35,584 nucleotides of DNA from Nitrospirota bacterium (GTDB taxonomy: Bacteria > Nitrospirota > Thermodesulfovibrionia > Thermodesulfovibrionales > SM23-35), in contig JACRGU010000127.1 of the NCBI GenBank assembly GCA_016212245.1, positions 1-35,584 on the forward strand. The letters are read 5' to 3'. Shown here in pieces: positions 23,636 to 31,029 of the stretch. Both the position numbers and the translations under genes were made by a program. Every line of letters starts with the position of its first letter. The first letter of the stretch is position 1. The notes under the pieces are model-generated. The model did not search any database. It was given only the letters and a program-made list of their open reading frames with translations, and was not told the origin of the DNA.

Positions 23636-24595
23636 ATGATATTTTTAACTCTTTACCTTTTTTTGCTTAATCTTTCTCTTGAAAGTGTACACAAGTTTAC
23701 TCTTGAGTCTTACGATTATCCTAAATCAGTCTATATTTCTCCAGATAATAAAAGGGTGTATGTCTGTAATCTGGAAGGACATAACATACTTATTATTGAT
23801 AGAGAAACGAAAGAGATTATTGATAGAGTTAAGATTATTGGTAAGCCTGTAGAGATTACTTTTACTGAAGGGGGAAGGTATGTCTGGGTTTCTCTATTAA
23901 AGGCAAGGGCAATTGCAATTTATGATACAGTTCTTAAGAAAGTTGTCAAAAAAATTTTGGTTGGTAAGGAGCCAAAGATTTTACGGGTGGATCCTCATGA
24001 AAGGCATGTCTTTGTCTCCAACTGGGGTAGCAAAAGTGTAAGTGTTATTGATGTGCCTTTAAAAAAAGAAATCAAAAGAATTTATGTGGGTAGAAATCCA
24101 AGAGGTATAGAATTTCACCCTGTAAAAAATTTAGCTTATGTAGCAGTTATGGACGGACAGAATATTGCTGAGATTTCCCTTGATTCTCTTAAGGTGATTG
24201 GTAGAATAACAAAAGGTGTGGGTAGAGCACCAAGGCATCTCGCTATTACAAAGGATGGAAGATATCTTTATGTTAGTTGTAATATTGCATCTTCAGTTCA
24301 GAAAATTGACCTTGAAAAAAAAGAGGTAGTTAAAACCCTTAAGGTAGGAAGACATCCAAGAACAATATCTTTATCACCTTCTGAGAAATATCTTTTTGTT
24401 GTTAATTATAAGACCCATTCTCTTAATGTTATTGATACAGAAAAAATGGAAAATATTTATAATGTTAAAACATCCCCTCATCCAATCGGAGTTGATATAT
24501 CAAAAGATGAAAAAGAAGTATGGGTTACAAACTACTTCCCTATGTGTTCAATTTTTGTATATAATCTTCAAACACCAGTTTTTTCAGAAAGATAA
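23636..24595 (+). CDS. YVTN/YncE-type beta-propeller protein
   Basis: 319 residues. About seven repeats of the YVTN propeller: PKSVYISPDNKRVYVCNLEGHNILIIDRETKEI, HERHVFVSNWGSKSVSVIDV, KDGRYLYVSCNIASSVQKIDL, SEKYLFVVNYKTHSLNVIDTEKM, KEVWVTNYFPMCSIFVY. A short hydrophobic N-terminus (MIFLTLYLFLLNLSL) without positive residues may be a truncated export signal. The gene is clearly AT-richer than its neighbours and uses more AAA, and it separates the M23 peptidase from bactofilin. It may be a later arrival. The ligand is unknown. Confidence 0.85.
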   Translation: MIFLTLYLFLLNLSLESVHKFTLESYDYPKSVYISPDNKRVYVCNLEGHNILIIDRETKEIIDRVKIIGKPVEITFTEGGRYVWVSLLKARAIAIYDTVLKKVVKKILVGKEPKILRVDPHERHVFVSNWGSKSVSVIDVPLKKEIKRIYVGRNPRGIEFHPVKNLAYVAVMDGQNIAEISLDSLKVIGRITKGVGRAPRHLAITKDGRYLYVSCNIASSVQKIDLEKKEVVKTLKVGRHPRTISLSPSEKYLFVVNYKTHSLNVIDTEKMENIYNVKTSPHPIGVDISKDEKEVWVTNYFPMCSIFVYNLQTPVFSER

Positions 24596-24620
24596 ATTAT
24601 AGAAAGGAGGAAAACAACAG

Positions 24621-24992
24621 ATGTTTTCAAAGAATACAGAGAAGCTCGAATCTTTTGTAGGCAGTAATAGTCATTTCAAAGGTGATATAGATACAAAAGG
24701 AACACTTAGGGTTGATGGCATTGTGGATGGAAACGTGACAGCTGATTGGGTAATACTTGGAGAAAAATCTCATATAAAGGGTGATGTGGCAGCACGGGGA
24801 ATTGTTATTGGCGGCAGGATTGATGGTAATCTCAAGGCAAAGGAGATTGTTGAGATAAAATCAAAAGGCCAGGTATTCGGAGATATCTTAACAGGCAAGC
24901 TTTCAATTGCAGAGGGCGGTATCTTCGAAGGTAAGTCTTCAATGCACAGAGAAGAATCAAAGATAATAGAGTTTCAGACTTTTTCTCGTTAG
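24621..24992 (+). CDS. Bactofilin (polymer-forming cytoskeletal protein)
   Basis: 123 residues. Right-handed beta-helix core with periodic G/V pattern: SHFKGDIDTKGTLRVDGIVDGNVTADWVILGEKSHIKGDVAARGIVIGGRIDGNLKAKEIVEIKSKGQVFGDI. Short polar tails on both sides. Strong ribosome binding site (AAAGGAGG). Likely polymerises at the inner membrane and positions the M23 peptidase encoded two genes upstream. Confidence 0.94.
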   Translation: MFSKNTEKLESFVGSNSHFKGDIDTKGTLRVDGIVDGNVTADWVILGEKSHIKGDVAARGIVIGGRIDGNLKAKEIVEIKSKGQVFGDILTGKLSIAEGGIFEGKSSMHREESKIIEFQTFSR

Positions 24993-25067
24993 ACTCCAAG
25001 CCAGATTATAAACCACAGAGATACCGAAGGTCGAATCGAAAAGGGTGCAGAGCGGTGAGGGTGAGAT

Positions 25068-25089
25068 AAATAGAACAGTTGTTCTATTT
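25068..25089. promoter_or_regulatory. 22-bp perfect palindrome upstream of the wHTH gene
   Basis: Half-site AAATAGAACA, two-base centre GT, then the exact complement. It lies about 60 bases upstream of the -35 box and looks like a dimeric regulator site. Confidence 0.6.
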
Positions 25090-25104
25090 TAAGCATCAAA
25101 ATAA

Positions 25105-25158
25105 ATTGTTTACAAAAATGCACTATTTGTTTCCAAATATAATTTTTTTGTTGACAAA
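25105..25158. promoter_or_regulatory. Array of three operator-like sites with exact 21-bp spacing
   Basis: ATTGTTTACAAA (25105), TTTGTTTCCAAA (25126) and TTTGTTGACAAA (25147) start exactly 21 bp apart, two helical turns. The third is a near-perfect palindrome (TTTGT-TG-ACAAA) and contains the -35 TTGACA, so a bound protein would block the promoter. Confidence 0.75.
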
Positions 25159-25178
25159 TAAAATTTATCTGTTATATT
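25151..25178 (+). promoter_or_regulatory. Promoter of the wHTH gene
   Basis: TTGACA (25151-25156), 16-bp AT-rich spacer, TATATT (25173-25178); ATG follows at 25196 with AGGTGA as ribosome binding site. Confidence 0.75.
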
Positions 25179-25195
25179 AATATATAGGTGAATAA

Positions 25196-25741
25196 ATGCT
25201 GAAAAGTTTATTCTCATCTTCAATAAGGGCAGATGTCCTGGCACTCCTTCTAAATAGCCCGGACGAGCAGTTCTATATCAGGGAGATAGCAAAGCTTCTC
25301 AGAAAAAATCCATCAGGTGTGAAGAGGGAACTCGACAACCTTGAGAAGATGGGTGTAGTAATTAGTGAAAAGGTTGCCAACCTAAAATATTTCCGGGCAG
25401 ACAAAGACTCGCCCCTGTACTCCGAGTTAAAAAATCTTATAGCTAAGTCTCTCGGGTTGCCTGGGGCGATAAAGGCAGTCTTGAGGGCTTCAGGTGCAAA
25501 AGCTGCTTTCATATACGGTCCTTATGCAGAAGGAGAAGATGTTGACACAGTTAACCTTTTTGTAATAGGGGCGTCATTAGCCCTAACTAAAGGTCTAAAA
25601 GATATTGAGAAAAAATTCGGCCAGAGGGTCGAATCTATAGTGATAGAAGAGGCTGAGTATAGGCTTAAGAGAAAAAAGAAAGATGCAAATCTGAAAAGAC
25701 TTCTGTCAGGAAAGAAGATTACCCTGATAGGTAGGCTTTAG
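25196..25741 (+). CDS. Winged-helix regulator with degenerate nucleotidyltransferase domain
   Basis: 181 residues. N-terminal wHTH (about 1-80): SSSIRADVLALLLNSPDEQFYIREIAKLLRKNPSGVKRELDNLEKMGVV, then YFRADKDSPLYSELKNLI. The C-terminal part resembles the MNT-type nucleotidyltransferase fold that often follows this wHTH, but the GS and DXD catalytic positions read YGPYAEGEDVDTVNLFVIG, so it is probably inactive. A basic tail (RLKRKKKDANLKRLL) follows. It likely represses its own promoter through the three phased sites just upstream. A Lys-rich mini-gene follows after a hairpin. Confidence 0.85.
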   Translation: MLKSLFSSSIRADVLALLLNSPDEQFYIREIAKLLRKNPSGVKRELDNLEKMGVVISEKVANLKYFRADKDSPLYSELKNLIAKSLGLPGAIKAVLRASGAKAAFIYGPYAEGEDVDTVNLFVIGASLALTKGLKDIEKKFGQRVESIVIEEAEYRLKRKKKDANLKRLLSGKKITLIGRL

Positions 25742-25750
25742 CTCAGAGCG

Positions 25751-25777
25751 TCCCGCACTTTCATAGAAAGTGCGGGA
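25751..25777 (+). terminator. Strong hairpin between the wHTH gene and the Lys-rich mini-gene
   Basis: Perfect 12-bp stem TCCCGCACTTTC/GAAAGTGCGGGA with ATA loop, ten bases after the wHTH stop. No U-run, so it may stabilise or partly separate messages rather than fully terminate. Confidence 0.5.
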
Positions 25778-25796
25778 TAGAAAGGGGGTGAATTTA

Positions 25797-25868
25797 ATGG
25801 CAACAAAAAAGGCAGCAGCTAAGAAGCCTGCTAAGAAGGTAACAAAGAAGACCGCAAAGAAGAAATAA
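25797..25868 (+). CDS. 23-residue Lys/Ala-rich histone H1-like mini-protein
   Basis: MATKKAAAKKPAKK followed by VTKKTAKKK: more than half of the residues are lysine, with KKPAKK and KKTAKK motifs like bacterial H1-type tails (Hc1, AlgP-like). A strong ribosome binding site (AAAGGGGGTG) stands seven bases before ATG 25797, and a good terminator follows, so it is a discrete expressed unit although very short. Likely binds DNA or RNA by charge. The preceding gene is a wHTH regulator. No homology search was possible. Confidence 0.7.
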   Translation: MATKKAAAKKPAKKVTKKTAKKK

Positions 25869-25895
25869 GTTTCCCCTACGCTTACACACATTTTT

Positions 25896-25929
25896 AGGCT
25901 GGGGAAGGAATTCTCCAGCCTCTTTTTTT
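25896..25929 (+). terminator. Intrinsic terminator after the mini-gene
   Basis: Stem AGGCTGGGGA/TCTCCAGCCT (10 bp with one G-U pair), then CTTTTTTT. It ends the wHTH/mini-gene transcript before the convergent lpxC. Confidence 0.85.
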
Positions 25930-26009
25930 GCGGTCTTCTACAATAATGAAACCCAATTTGGGGGAAAAATTCAAGTAAAATTTGTAACTTCTTGAAAAAT
26001 AAAGGTTTT

Positions 26010-26882
26010 TTAAGTCAGGGCTGGTTGCTGTTTTATCTCTGACACTATTTCCCAGCAGTCCTGATAGGAAAGCAGCTTTTTCAGGAATTTCAGGTTTGTT
26101 GTATGACCTGACTTACTGGCAATAATGTGACCGTAAATGGGAAATCCGAGTAAAGAAAAGTCACCAATCAAATCAAGCATTTTATGGCGTACAAACTCGT
26201 CTTTAAATCTCAGGCCAGACGAATTCAATACACCATCGTTACCGAGTATTATAGCGTTGTTGAGAGAACCACCCTTTGCAAATCCATTTGCCCTCAGGTG
26301 TTCGACATCCTTAAGAAACCCGAAGGTTCTTGCAGGGGCTATCTCTCTCGCAAAGATTTCCTCGGTAAGTTCTAAGCTCAACCTCTGCTCTCCGAACAGG
26401 CGATGATTAAAATAAATTCTGTATGTTATTCGTCTCCCATCATAAGGAAGGGCTGCAATCTCAGAGTGACCGTCATATAGGATTACAGGTCTTGTTATCC
26501 TGAGATATGGCCTTTTTTTACCCTGCTTTGCAATTCCACCTCTGAGTATTATGTTTATCAGCTCTGTTGAGCTTCCATCAAGTATAGGGATTTCAGGTCC
26601 ATTGACTTCTATGAATAGATTATCTATCCCGAGGCCAGATAGGGTTGCAAGGATGTGTTCAACAGTCCTAATCCTTGTTCCATTATAGCCAAGTGTGGTT
26701 GAAAAGGCAGTATCTGTTACTGAACATATATGGGCCTTTATCGTTATGCCCTTATCAGCCCGCACAAATATTATACCTGTATCTCTCGATGCAGGTTTCA
26801 GACTGACTGTTGCGTATCTGCCTGTATGGAGGCCGATACCTTCGAAACTGATTTCCTTTTTCAGGGTTCTTTGTAGGCGCAT
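26010..26882 (-). CDS. lpxC: UDP-3-O-acyl-N-acetylglucosamine deacetylase
   Basis: Zinc deacetylase, committed step of lipid A synthesis. 290 residues. MRLQRTLKKEISFEGIGLHTG, then RTVEHILATLSGLGIDNLFIEVNGPEIPILDGSS with the E-H catalytic/zinc pair, RTFGFLKDVEHLRANGFAKGGSLNNAI, and FVRHKMLDLIGD with the H..D zinc ligands, then SGHTTN with the catalytic His. Complete. It lies 118 bases downstream of tldD on the same strand. Confidence 0.97.
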   Translation of the reverse strand: MRLQRTLKKEISFEGIGLHTGRYATVSLKPASRDTGIIFVRADKGITIKAHICSVTDTAFSTTLGYNGTRIRTVEHILATLSGLGIDNLFIEVNGPEIPILDGSSTELINIILRGGIAKQGKKRPYLRITRPVILYDGHSEIAALPYDGRRITYRIYFNHRLFGEQRLSLELTEEIFAREIAPARTFGFLKDVEHLRANGFAKGGSLNNAIILGNDGVLNSSGLRFKDEFVRHKMLDLIGDFSLLGFPIYGHIIASKSGHTTNLKFLKKLLSYQDCWEIVSEIKQQPALT

Positions 26883-27000
26883 AATTTCAGTCTAAAGGAA
26901 ATGCAAATATAGTGCCACTGAAAACCTATTATTAAATCAAAGGATTACATGCACAGGTGTGTTAATAATCATCCTCAGATGTGTAGTATTCAACACAGTG

Positions 27001-28383
27001 CTACACCTTGCCGCCGACTACCATCTCAGGGATCCTCAGCGTTGGCATTGCATCAGAGACAGGGACTCCCTGGCCATCTTTCCCACATGTCCCGATGGAG
27101 AACCCTAAATCAGAGCCAACCATGTCTATAGACCTCAATACATCTGGTCCGTTTCCTGTAAGGGTTGCACCCCTCACAGGTTCTCCTCTTTTGCCCTTAT
27201 TGATAAGGTAGCCTTCCTGAACCTCAAAGACAAAATCACCTGTAACTGTATTTACCTGTCCTCCTCCCATTTTTTCCACCAGAAGCCCACCTTCTACAGA
27301 TCGGAGTATCTCTTCCGGGGATATTTCCCCTGGTGCAATGAAGGTATTGGTCATCCTCGGTATAGGCCGATGCTGGTATGATTCTCGCCTCCCATTGCCT
27401 GTTGATCGTACCCCATCTTTTGTAGCAGTTAACCGGTCGTACATATAGCATTTTAAAATCCCATTTTCTACAAGGACAGTCTTCTGGGATGGTGTCCCCT
27501 CATCATCGAACCTGAAAGAGCCTCTTTTCTGTGGAATGGTTGAATCATCTATGACTGTTATAAGACTGGATGCAACCTGTTTGTCTATCTTTTTTGAGTA
27601 GACGGATAATCCCTGCTGTGCAAGGTCGGCTTCAAGCCCATGTCCTATAGCCTCGTGTATCATGGTGCCCCCTGCAGTAGATGAGATAACAACAGACATC
27701 CTGCCACCAGGTGCCTGCCTTGCATTAAGCATCATTACAGCCCTTTTTGCTGCCTTCAGGCTTAGCTCTTCTATATCTATATCATCAAAGAGTTCGAATC
27801 CGATAAAGCCGCCTGCTGGCTCATATCCTGTTTGTATGATATCGCCATCTGCAGCAATTACCTGTACTGCTATAAGTGTATGTACCCTCTCATCCTCTGC
27901 AATTATTCCCTCTGATGTTGCGATCTGGACCCTCTGGATAGAGTCCCTGTACATGACATTAACCTGTCTTATTTTAGGGTTAAAACTCCTTGCAACATTA
28001 TCTGCCCTTCTTACAAGAGATATCTTTTTCTCCATCGGTATACCTTCTGGAAACAGCCTTATATCAAATGAGACAGAAGGAGTTTTAGTCCTCAGGTCAA
28101 TGATAGTATCGCTGATCGCTCTTGATGCAGTCCTGCTTACCTCAGATGCAGCTCTTAGCAGTGATTTCTCTGATAGGTCATTGCTGTAAGCATATGCAGA
28201 TTTACCTTTATAAATGAGCCGTATGCCTGCACCGTAATCAATACCTGTAATTACCTTTTCGACCCTGTTGTCTTCAAGTTGAATAGAAACTGGCTTCCTT
28301 TGTTCTACAAATATGTCTGCGTATTCGCCGCCGTAAGAGATCGTTTTCTTCAGCACATTTAAAAGTAATTGTTTGTCTAACAT
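27001..28383 (-). CDS. tldD: TldD-type metallopeptidase subunit
   Basis: Zinc peptidase subunit that with TldE (PmbA) degrades unfolded peptides and matures modified peptides. About 460 residues. The HEXXXH signature HEAIGHGLEAD is intact, preceded by SSTAGGTMI. FDDEGTPSQKTVLVENGILKCYMYDRLTA, RRESYQHRPIPRMTNTFI and GDFVFEVQEGYLINKGKRGEPVRGATLTGNG are family blocks. ATG 28383 (MLDKQ) is preferred, with AAGGTG just upstream; GTG 28389 is possible. TldE is not in the window. Confidence 0.95.
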   Translation of the reverse strand: MLDKQLLLNVLKKTISYGGEYADIFVEQRKPVSIQLEDNRVEKVITGIDYGAGIRLIYKGKSAYAYSNDLSEKSLLRAASEVSRTASRAISDTIIDLRTKTPSVSFDIRLFPEGIPMEKKISLVRRADNVARSFNPKIRQVNVMYRDSIQRVQIATSEGIIAEDERVHTLIAVQVIAADGDIIQTGYEPAGGFIGFELFDDIDIEELSLKAAKRAVMMLNARQAPGGRMSVVISSTAGGTMIHEAIGHGLEADLAQQGLSVYSKKIDKQVASSLITVIDDSTIPQKRGSFRFDDEGTPSQKTVLVENGILKCYMYDRLTATKDGVRSTGNGRRESYQHRPIPRMTNTFIAPGEISPEEILRSVEGGLLVEKMGGGQVNTVTGDFVFEVQEGYLINKGKRGEPVRGATLTGNGPDVLRSIDMVGSDLGFSIGTCGKDGQGVPVSDAMPTLRIPEMVVGGKV

Positions 28384-28483
28384 CCCCACCTTATATTAAA
28401 AAGAGTGATGTATTTGCCTGATAATGTAGGTTATTATAGCACTATGCTTGCCAGCTTGTAAGCTTGTCATACTGGAGGTGTTA

Positions 28484-29269
28484 ATGCCGAGGATAGGTAT
28501 TATTGGGGGGAGCGGCCTGTATGATATACCAGGATTAACTATCAAAGAATGTAAAAAGATTACAACTCCTTTTGGAGACCCTTCAGATGTCTACCGGATA
28601 GGAGAATTCTCAGGTGCGGAGGTTGTATTTCTCCAAAGACACGGCACCCCGCATCATATATCTCCACACAAGATAAACTACAGGGCAAACATATGGGGTT
28701 TCAAGGAACTCGGCATAGAAAGGATTATCTCAATAAGCGCTGCTGGTGGTATAAGCCATGAGATGAAACCTGGTTCGATTGTTGTTCTTGACCAGGTGAT
28801 TGACATGACAAAAGGAAGGCCATCCACATTTTATGACAGTGATGAAGTAGTGCATATAGATTTCACAGAGCCTTACTGTCCTGAGATGAGAGAAACGATT
28901 TTTACTGCAGCGGAAAAGGCAGGGGTTGGTATAAAAAGATCAGGCACATATATATGTGTTGAAGGGCCAAGGCTTGAGACTGCAGCAGAGATAAGGGTAT
29001 TCTCTATGCTCGGTGCTGATGTTGTAGGGATGACAGGTATGCCCGAGGCATCACTTGCGAGAGAAATAGAGATATGCCTTGCAGGTATCGCTGTTGTCAC
29101 AAACTATGCTGCGGGGATAACAGGGAAGAGGCTTACAACAACGGAGGTTCTGGAGACAATGAAGGCAACAACTGAAAGGCTGAAATCCATCCTGAAAGAG
29201 GTGTTTACATTGATTCCTTTAGATAGGACATGTGCTTGCAAGAATGCCCTCAAAGAGGCAAGGATGTGA
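28484..29269 (+). CDS. Methylthio-nucleoside phosphorylase, MtnP family, probably 6-oxopurine type
   Basis: Phosphorolysis in methylthioadenosine salvage. 261 residues from ATG 28484 (GGAGGTG six bases upstream); a TTG at 28448 is not needed. RIGIIGGSGLYDI binds phosphate; FLQRHGTPHHISPHKINYRANIWGFKELG, SISAAGGISHEMKPGSIVVLDQVIDMT, CVEGPRLETAAEIRVFSMLGADVVGMTGMPEASLAREI follow. Where MTAP has TDYD, this protein has TNYAAG. Asn in that position is the purine nucleoside phosphorylase pattern for 6-oxopurines, so methylthioinosine, inosine or guanosine may be the substrate. It precedes an NtrC-type regulator by one base. Confidence 0.9.
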   Translation: MPRIGIIGGSGLYDIPGLTIKECKKITTPFGDPSDVYRIGEFSGAEVVFLQRHGTPHHISPHKINYRANIWGFKELGIERIISISAAGGISHEMKPGSIVVLDQVIDMTKGRPSTFYDSDEVVHIDFTEPYCPEMRETIFTAAEKAGVGIKRSGTYICVEGPRLETAAEIRVFSMLGADVVGMTGMPEASLAREIEICLAGIAVVTNYAAGITGKRLTTTEVLETMKATTERLKSILKEVFTLIPLDRTCACKNALKEARM

Positions 29270-29270
29270 T

Positions 29271-30650
29271 ATGATATATTCTATGGATACAATCCTCATA
29301 GTAGAAGACAAAGAATCAATGGCAGAGATGCTAAAGGAGACCATCGAGTCTGAAGGTTACAGGGTTCTCCTTGCGAGGGACGGTATGGAGGGGATTAAGC
29401 ACCTTAAGGAAAGCAGAACAGACCTTGTCCTGACTGACTTAAGACTGCCTAAAAAAGACGGTATGGAAGTGCTGAAGGCAGCAAAAGAAGAAAGCCAGCT
29501 CACTCCTGTAATAGTCATGACAGCCTATGGTTCTATTGAGACAGCTGTGGCAGCTATGAAAGAAGGTGCTTTTGACTTTATTACAAAACCTTTTGATACA
29601 GACCACCTTCTTGTGCTCATAAGGAGAGCGATTGAGACACAGAGGGTTTTTACAGAGAACATCCTGCTGAAAGAGGAATTTGTATCAAAGCTCGGATTTC
29701 CGAGGATTATCGGAAGGAGCGAAAAGATTACAGATGTTGCGCAGAAGGTGCAGAAGGTTGCGACTACTAGGACAACAGTGCTCCTGATTGGTGAAAGCGG
29801 TACAGGGAAAGAACTCTTTGCAAGGGCCATACACAATCTGAGCCCCAGGCGGCATTACCCATTCGTGCCGATTAACTGTGCAGCAATACCGAGGGAGCTC
29901 CTTGAATCAGAACTCTTTGGTCATGAAAAGGGCTCGTTTACAGGGGCTGATGTAAAAAAACTCGGAAAGTTTGAACTTGCTGATAAGGGGACAATATTTC
30001 TGGATGAAATAGGAACGATGGACCTGTCGCTACAGGCCAAGCTTCTCCGGGCGATTGAGGAAGGCGAGATAGAAAGGGTCGGAGGTGTAAAAAGTATTAA
30101 TATTGATGTAAGGATTGTTGCTTCAAGCAATAAAGATCTTGAAAAGGCTGTTGAGGATAATAAGTTCAGGGAAGACCTTTTTTACAGACTTAATGTCTTC
30201 CCGATAATGATACCACCTTTGAGAGAGCGAAGAGAAGATATTCCTTTACTCGTAGAATTCTTCATAAATAAATACTGTCTTGAGATAAAGACCTCTGTAA
30301 AGACTATTTCAAGAGAGGCACTCGACATGCTTATGAGTTATCCGTGGAAGGGTAATGTGAGAGAGCTTGAGAATGCTATAGAGCGAGCAATTATCCTTTG
30401 CGATGGGAATGTGATTATGCCGGAACATATTGTACTGAGTCAGCAACCTGTCCTCGAATCCACGATGCGGTCCTTGCTGATGGAAGGACCCCTTGAGGAT
30501 GTGGCAAAAGAGGCAACGAGGATAGCAGAGACCCAGCGCATCAGTAAGGCACTTAAAGAGACAAAAGGCAACAAGAGCAGGGCAGCAGATATTCTCCAGG
30601 TGAGCTACAAAACACTGCTCACAAAGATTAAAGATTACAGGATAGAGTAA
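29271..30650 (+). CDS. NtrC-family sigma54-dependent response regulator
   Basis: About 459 residues. Receiver domain with acidic pair EDKE, phosphoacceptor D in LVLTDLRLPKKDG, T in MTAYG and K in TKPFD; AAA+ domain with Walker A GESGTGKE, the sigma54 loop ESELFGHEKGSFTGAD (GSFTGA rather than GAFTGA), Walker B GTIFLDEIG, R-finger region FREDLFYRLNVFPI; and a C-terminal Fis-type helix-turn-helix NKSRAADILQVSYKTLLTKI. No sensor kinase is adjacent; the heme-motif kinase at 11.1 kb is the only kinase in view. Start ATG 29271 is close after the mtnP-like stop; ATG 29283 is an alternative. Confidence 0.95.
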   Translation: MIYSMDTILIVEDKESMAEMLKETIESEGYRVLLARDGMEGIKHLKESRTDLVLTDLRLPKKDGMEVLKAAKEESQLTPVIVMTAYGSIETAVAAMKEGAFDFITKPFDTDHLLVLIRRAIETQRVFTENILLKEEFVSKLGFPRIIGRSEKITDVAQKVQKVATTRTTVLLIGESGTGKELFARAIHNLSPRRHYPFVPINCAAIPRELLESELFGHEKGSFTGADVKKLGKFELADKGTIFLDEIGTMDLSLQAKLLRAIEEGEIERVGGVKSINIDVRIVASSNKDLEKAVEDNKFREDLFYRLNVFPIMIPPLRERREDIPLLVEFFINKYCLEIKTSVKTISREALDMLMSYPWKGNVRELENAIERAIILCDGNVIMPEHIVLSQQPVLESTMRSLLMEGPLEDVAKEATRIAETQRISKALKETKGNKSRAADILQVSYKTLLTKIKDYRIE

Positions 30651-30732
30651 GTGGGGTTACAAATTTTAATTTTAGCTGGTAATATAATTTAGTAAGTCAT
30701 AAGTCAAAAAAGTATTTTTATCTAATGACTAT

Positions 30733-30769
30733 TGACTAATGACTGCTGACTTTATGACTGCCGAAGGCA
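30733..30769 (+). repeat. 37-bp direct repeat, copy 1, before tRNA-Ser(GCT)
   Basis: Heptad-type tract TGACTAATGACTGCTGAC continuing to GACTGCCGAAGGCA, identical over 37 bases to 32470-32506. It ends three bases before the tRNA-Ser gene. Confidence 0.85.
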
Positions 30770-30772
30770 AAA

Positions 30773-30865
30773 GGAGAGGTGGCCGAGATGGTCGAAGGCA
30801 GCCGCCTGCTAAGCGGTTGTGGGGGTAAAATCTCACCCAGGGTTCGAATCCCTGCCTCTCCGCCA
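30773..30865 (+). tRNA. tRNA-Ser (anticodon GCT)
   Basis: Class II tRNA, 93 nt with encoded CCA. Acceptor GGAGAGG/CCTCTCC, G discriminator, anticodon loop CTGCTAA on a CCGC/GCGG stem, long variable arm GGGGG..CTCACC and T loop TTCGAAT. Reads AGC/AGU. Confidence 0.95.
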
Positions 30866-30868
30866 TTA

Positions 30869-31007
30869 AAGACAGTGACAAGTAACAAGTGATGAGTGAC
30901 AAGTTTCGTTAGGTTTACTAAGTTTATTGAGTTTACACGGTTCATTGAGTTATTAAAACCCAAGAGACTCAAAAAACGGTGTCAACTCGTTACTTGTAAC
31001 TTGTTAC
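30869..31007 (+). repeat. Dispersed ~130-bp element, copy B
   Basis: Begins AAGACAGTGACAAG just after tRNA-Ser and ends in the complementary heptads CTTGTAACTTGTTAC. Its inner part is the inverted match of the rplT-pheS spacer. It fills the spacer up to the DUF2155 gene. Confidence 0.85.
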
Positions 31008-31029
31008 TAAAAATTAAGGAGGTTGAACC

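Noticed and set aside
25706..25891. Minus-strand 61-codon hydrophobic frame opposite the Lys-rich mini-gene
   Set aside because: Phe/Ala-rich only because it is the complement of AAG/AAA/GCA codons; the strand with the Shine-Dalgarno and terminator is the plus strand.
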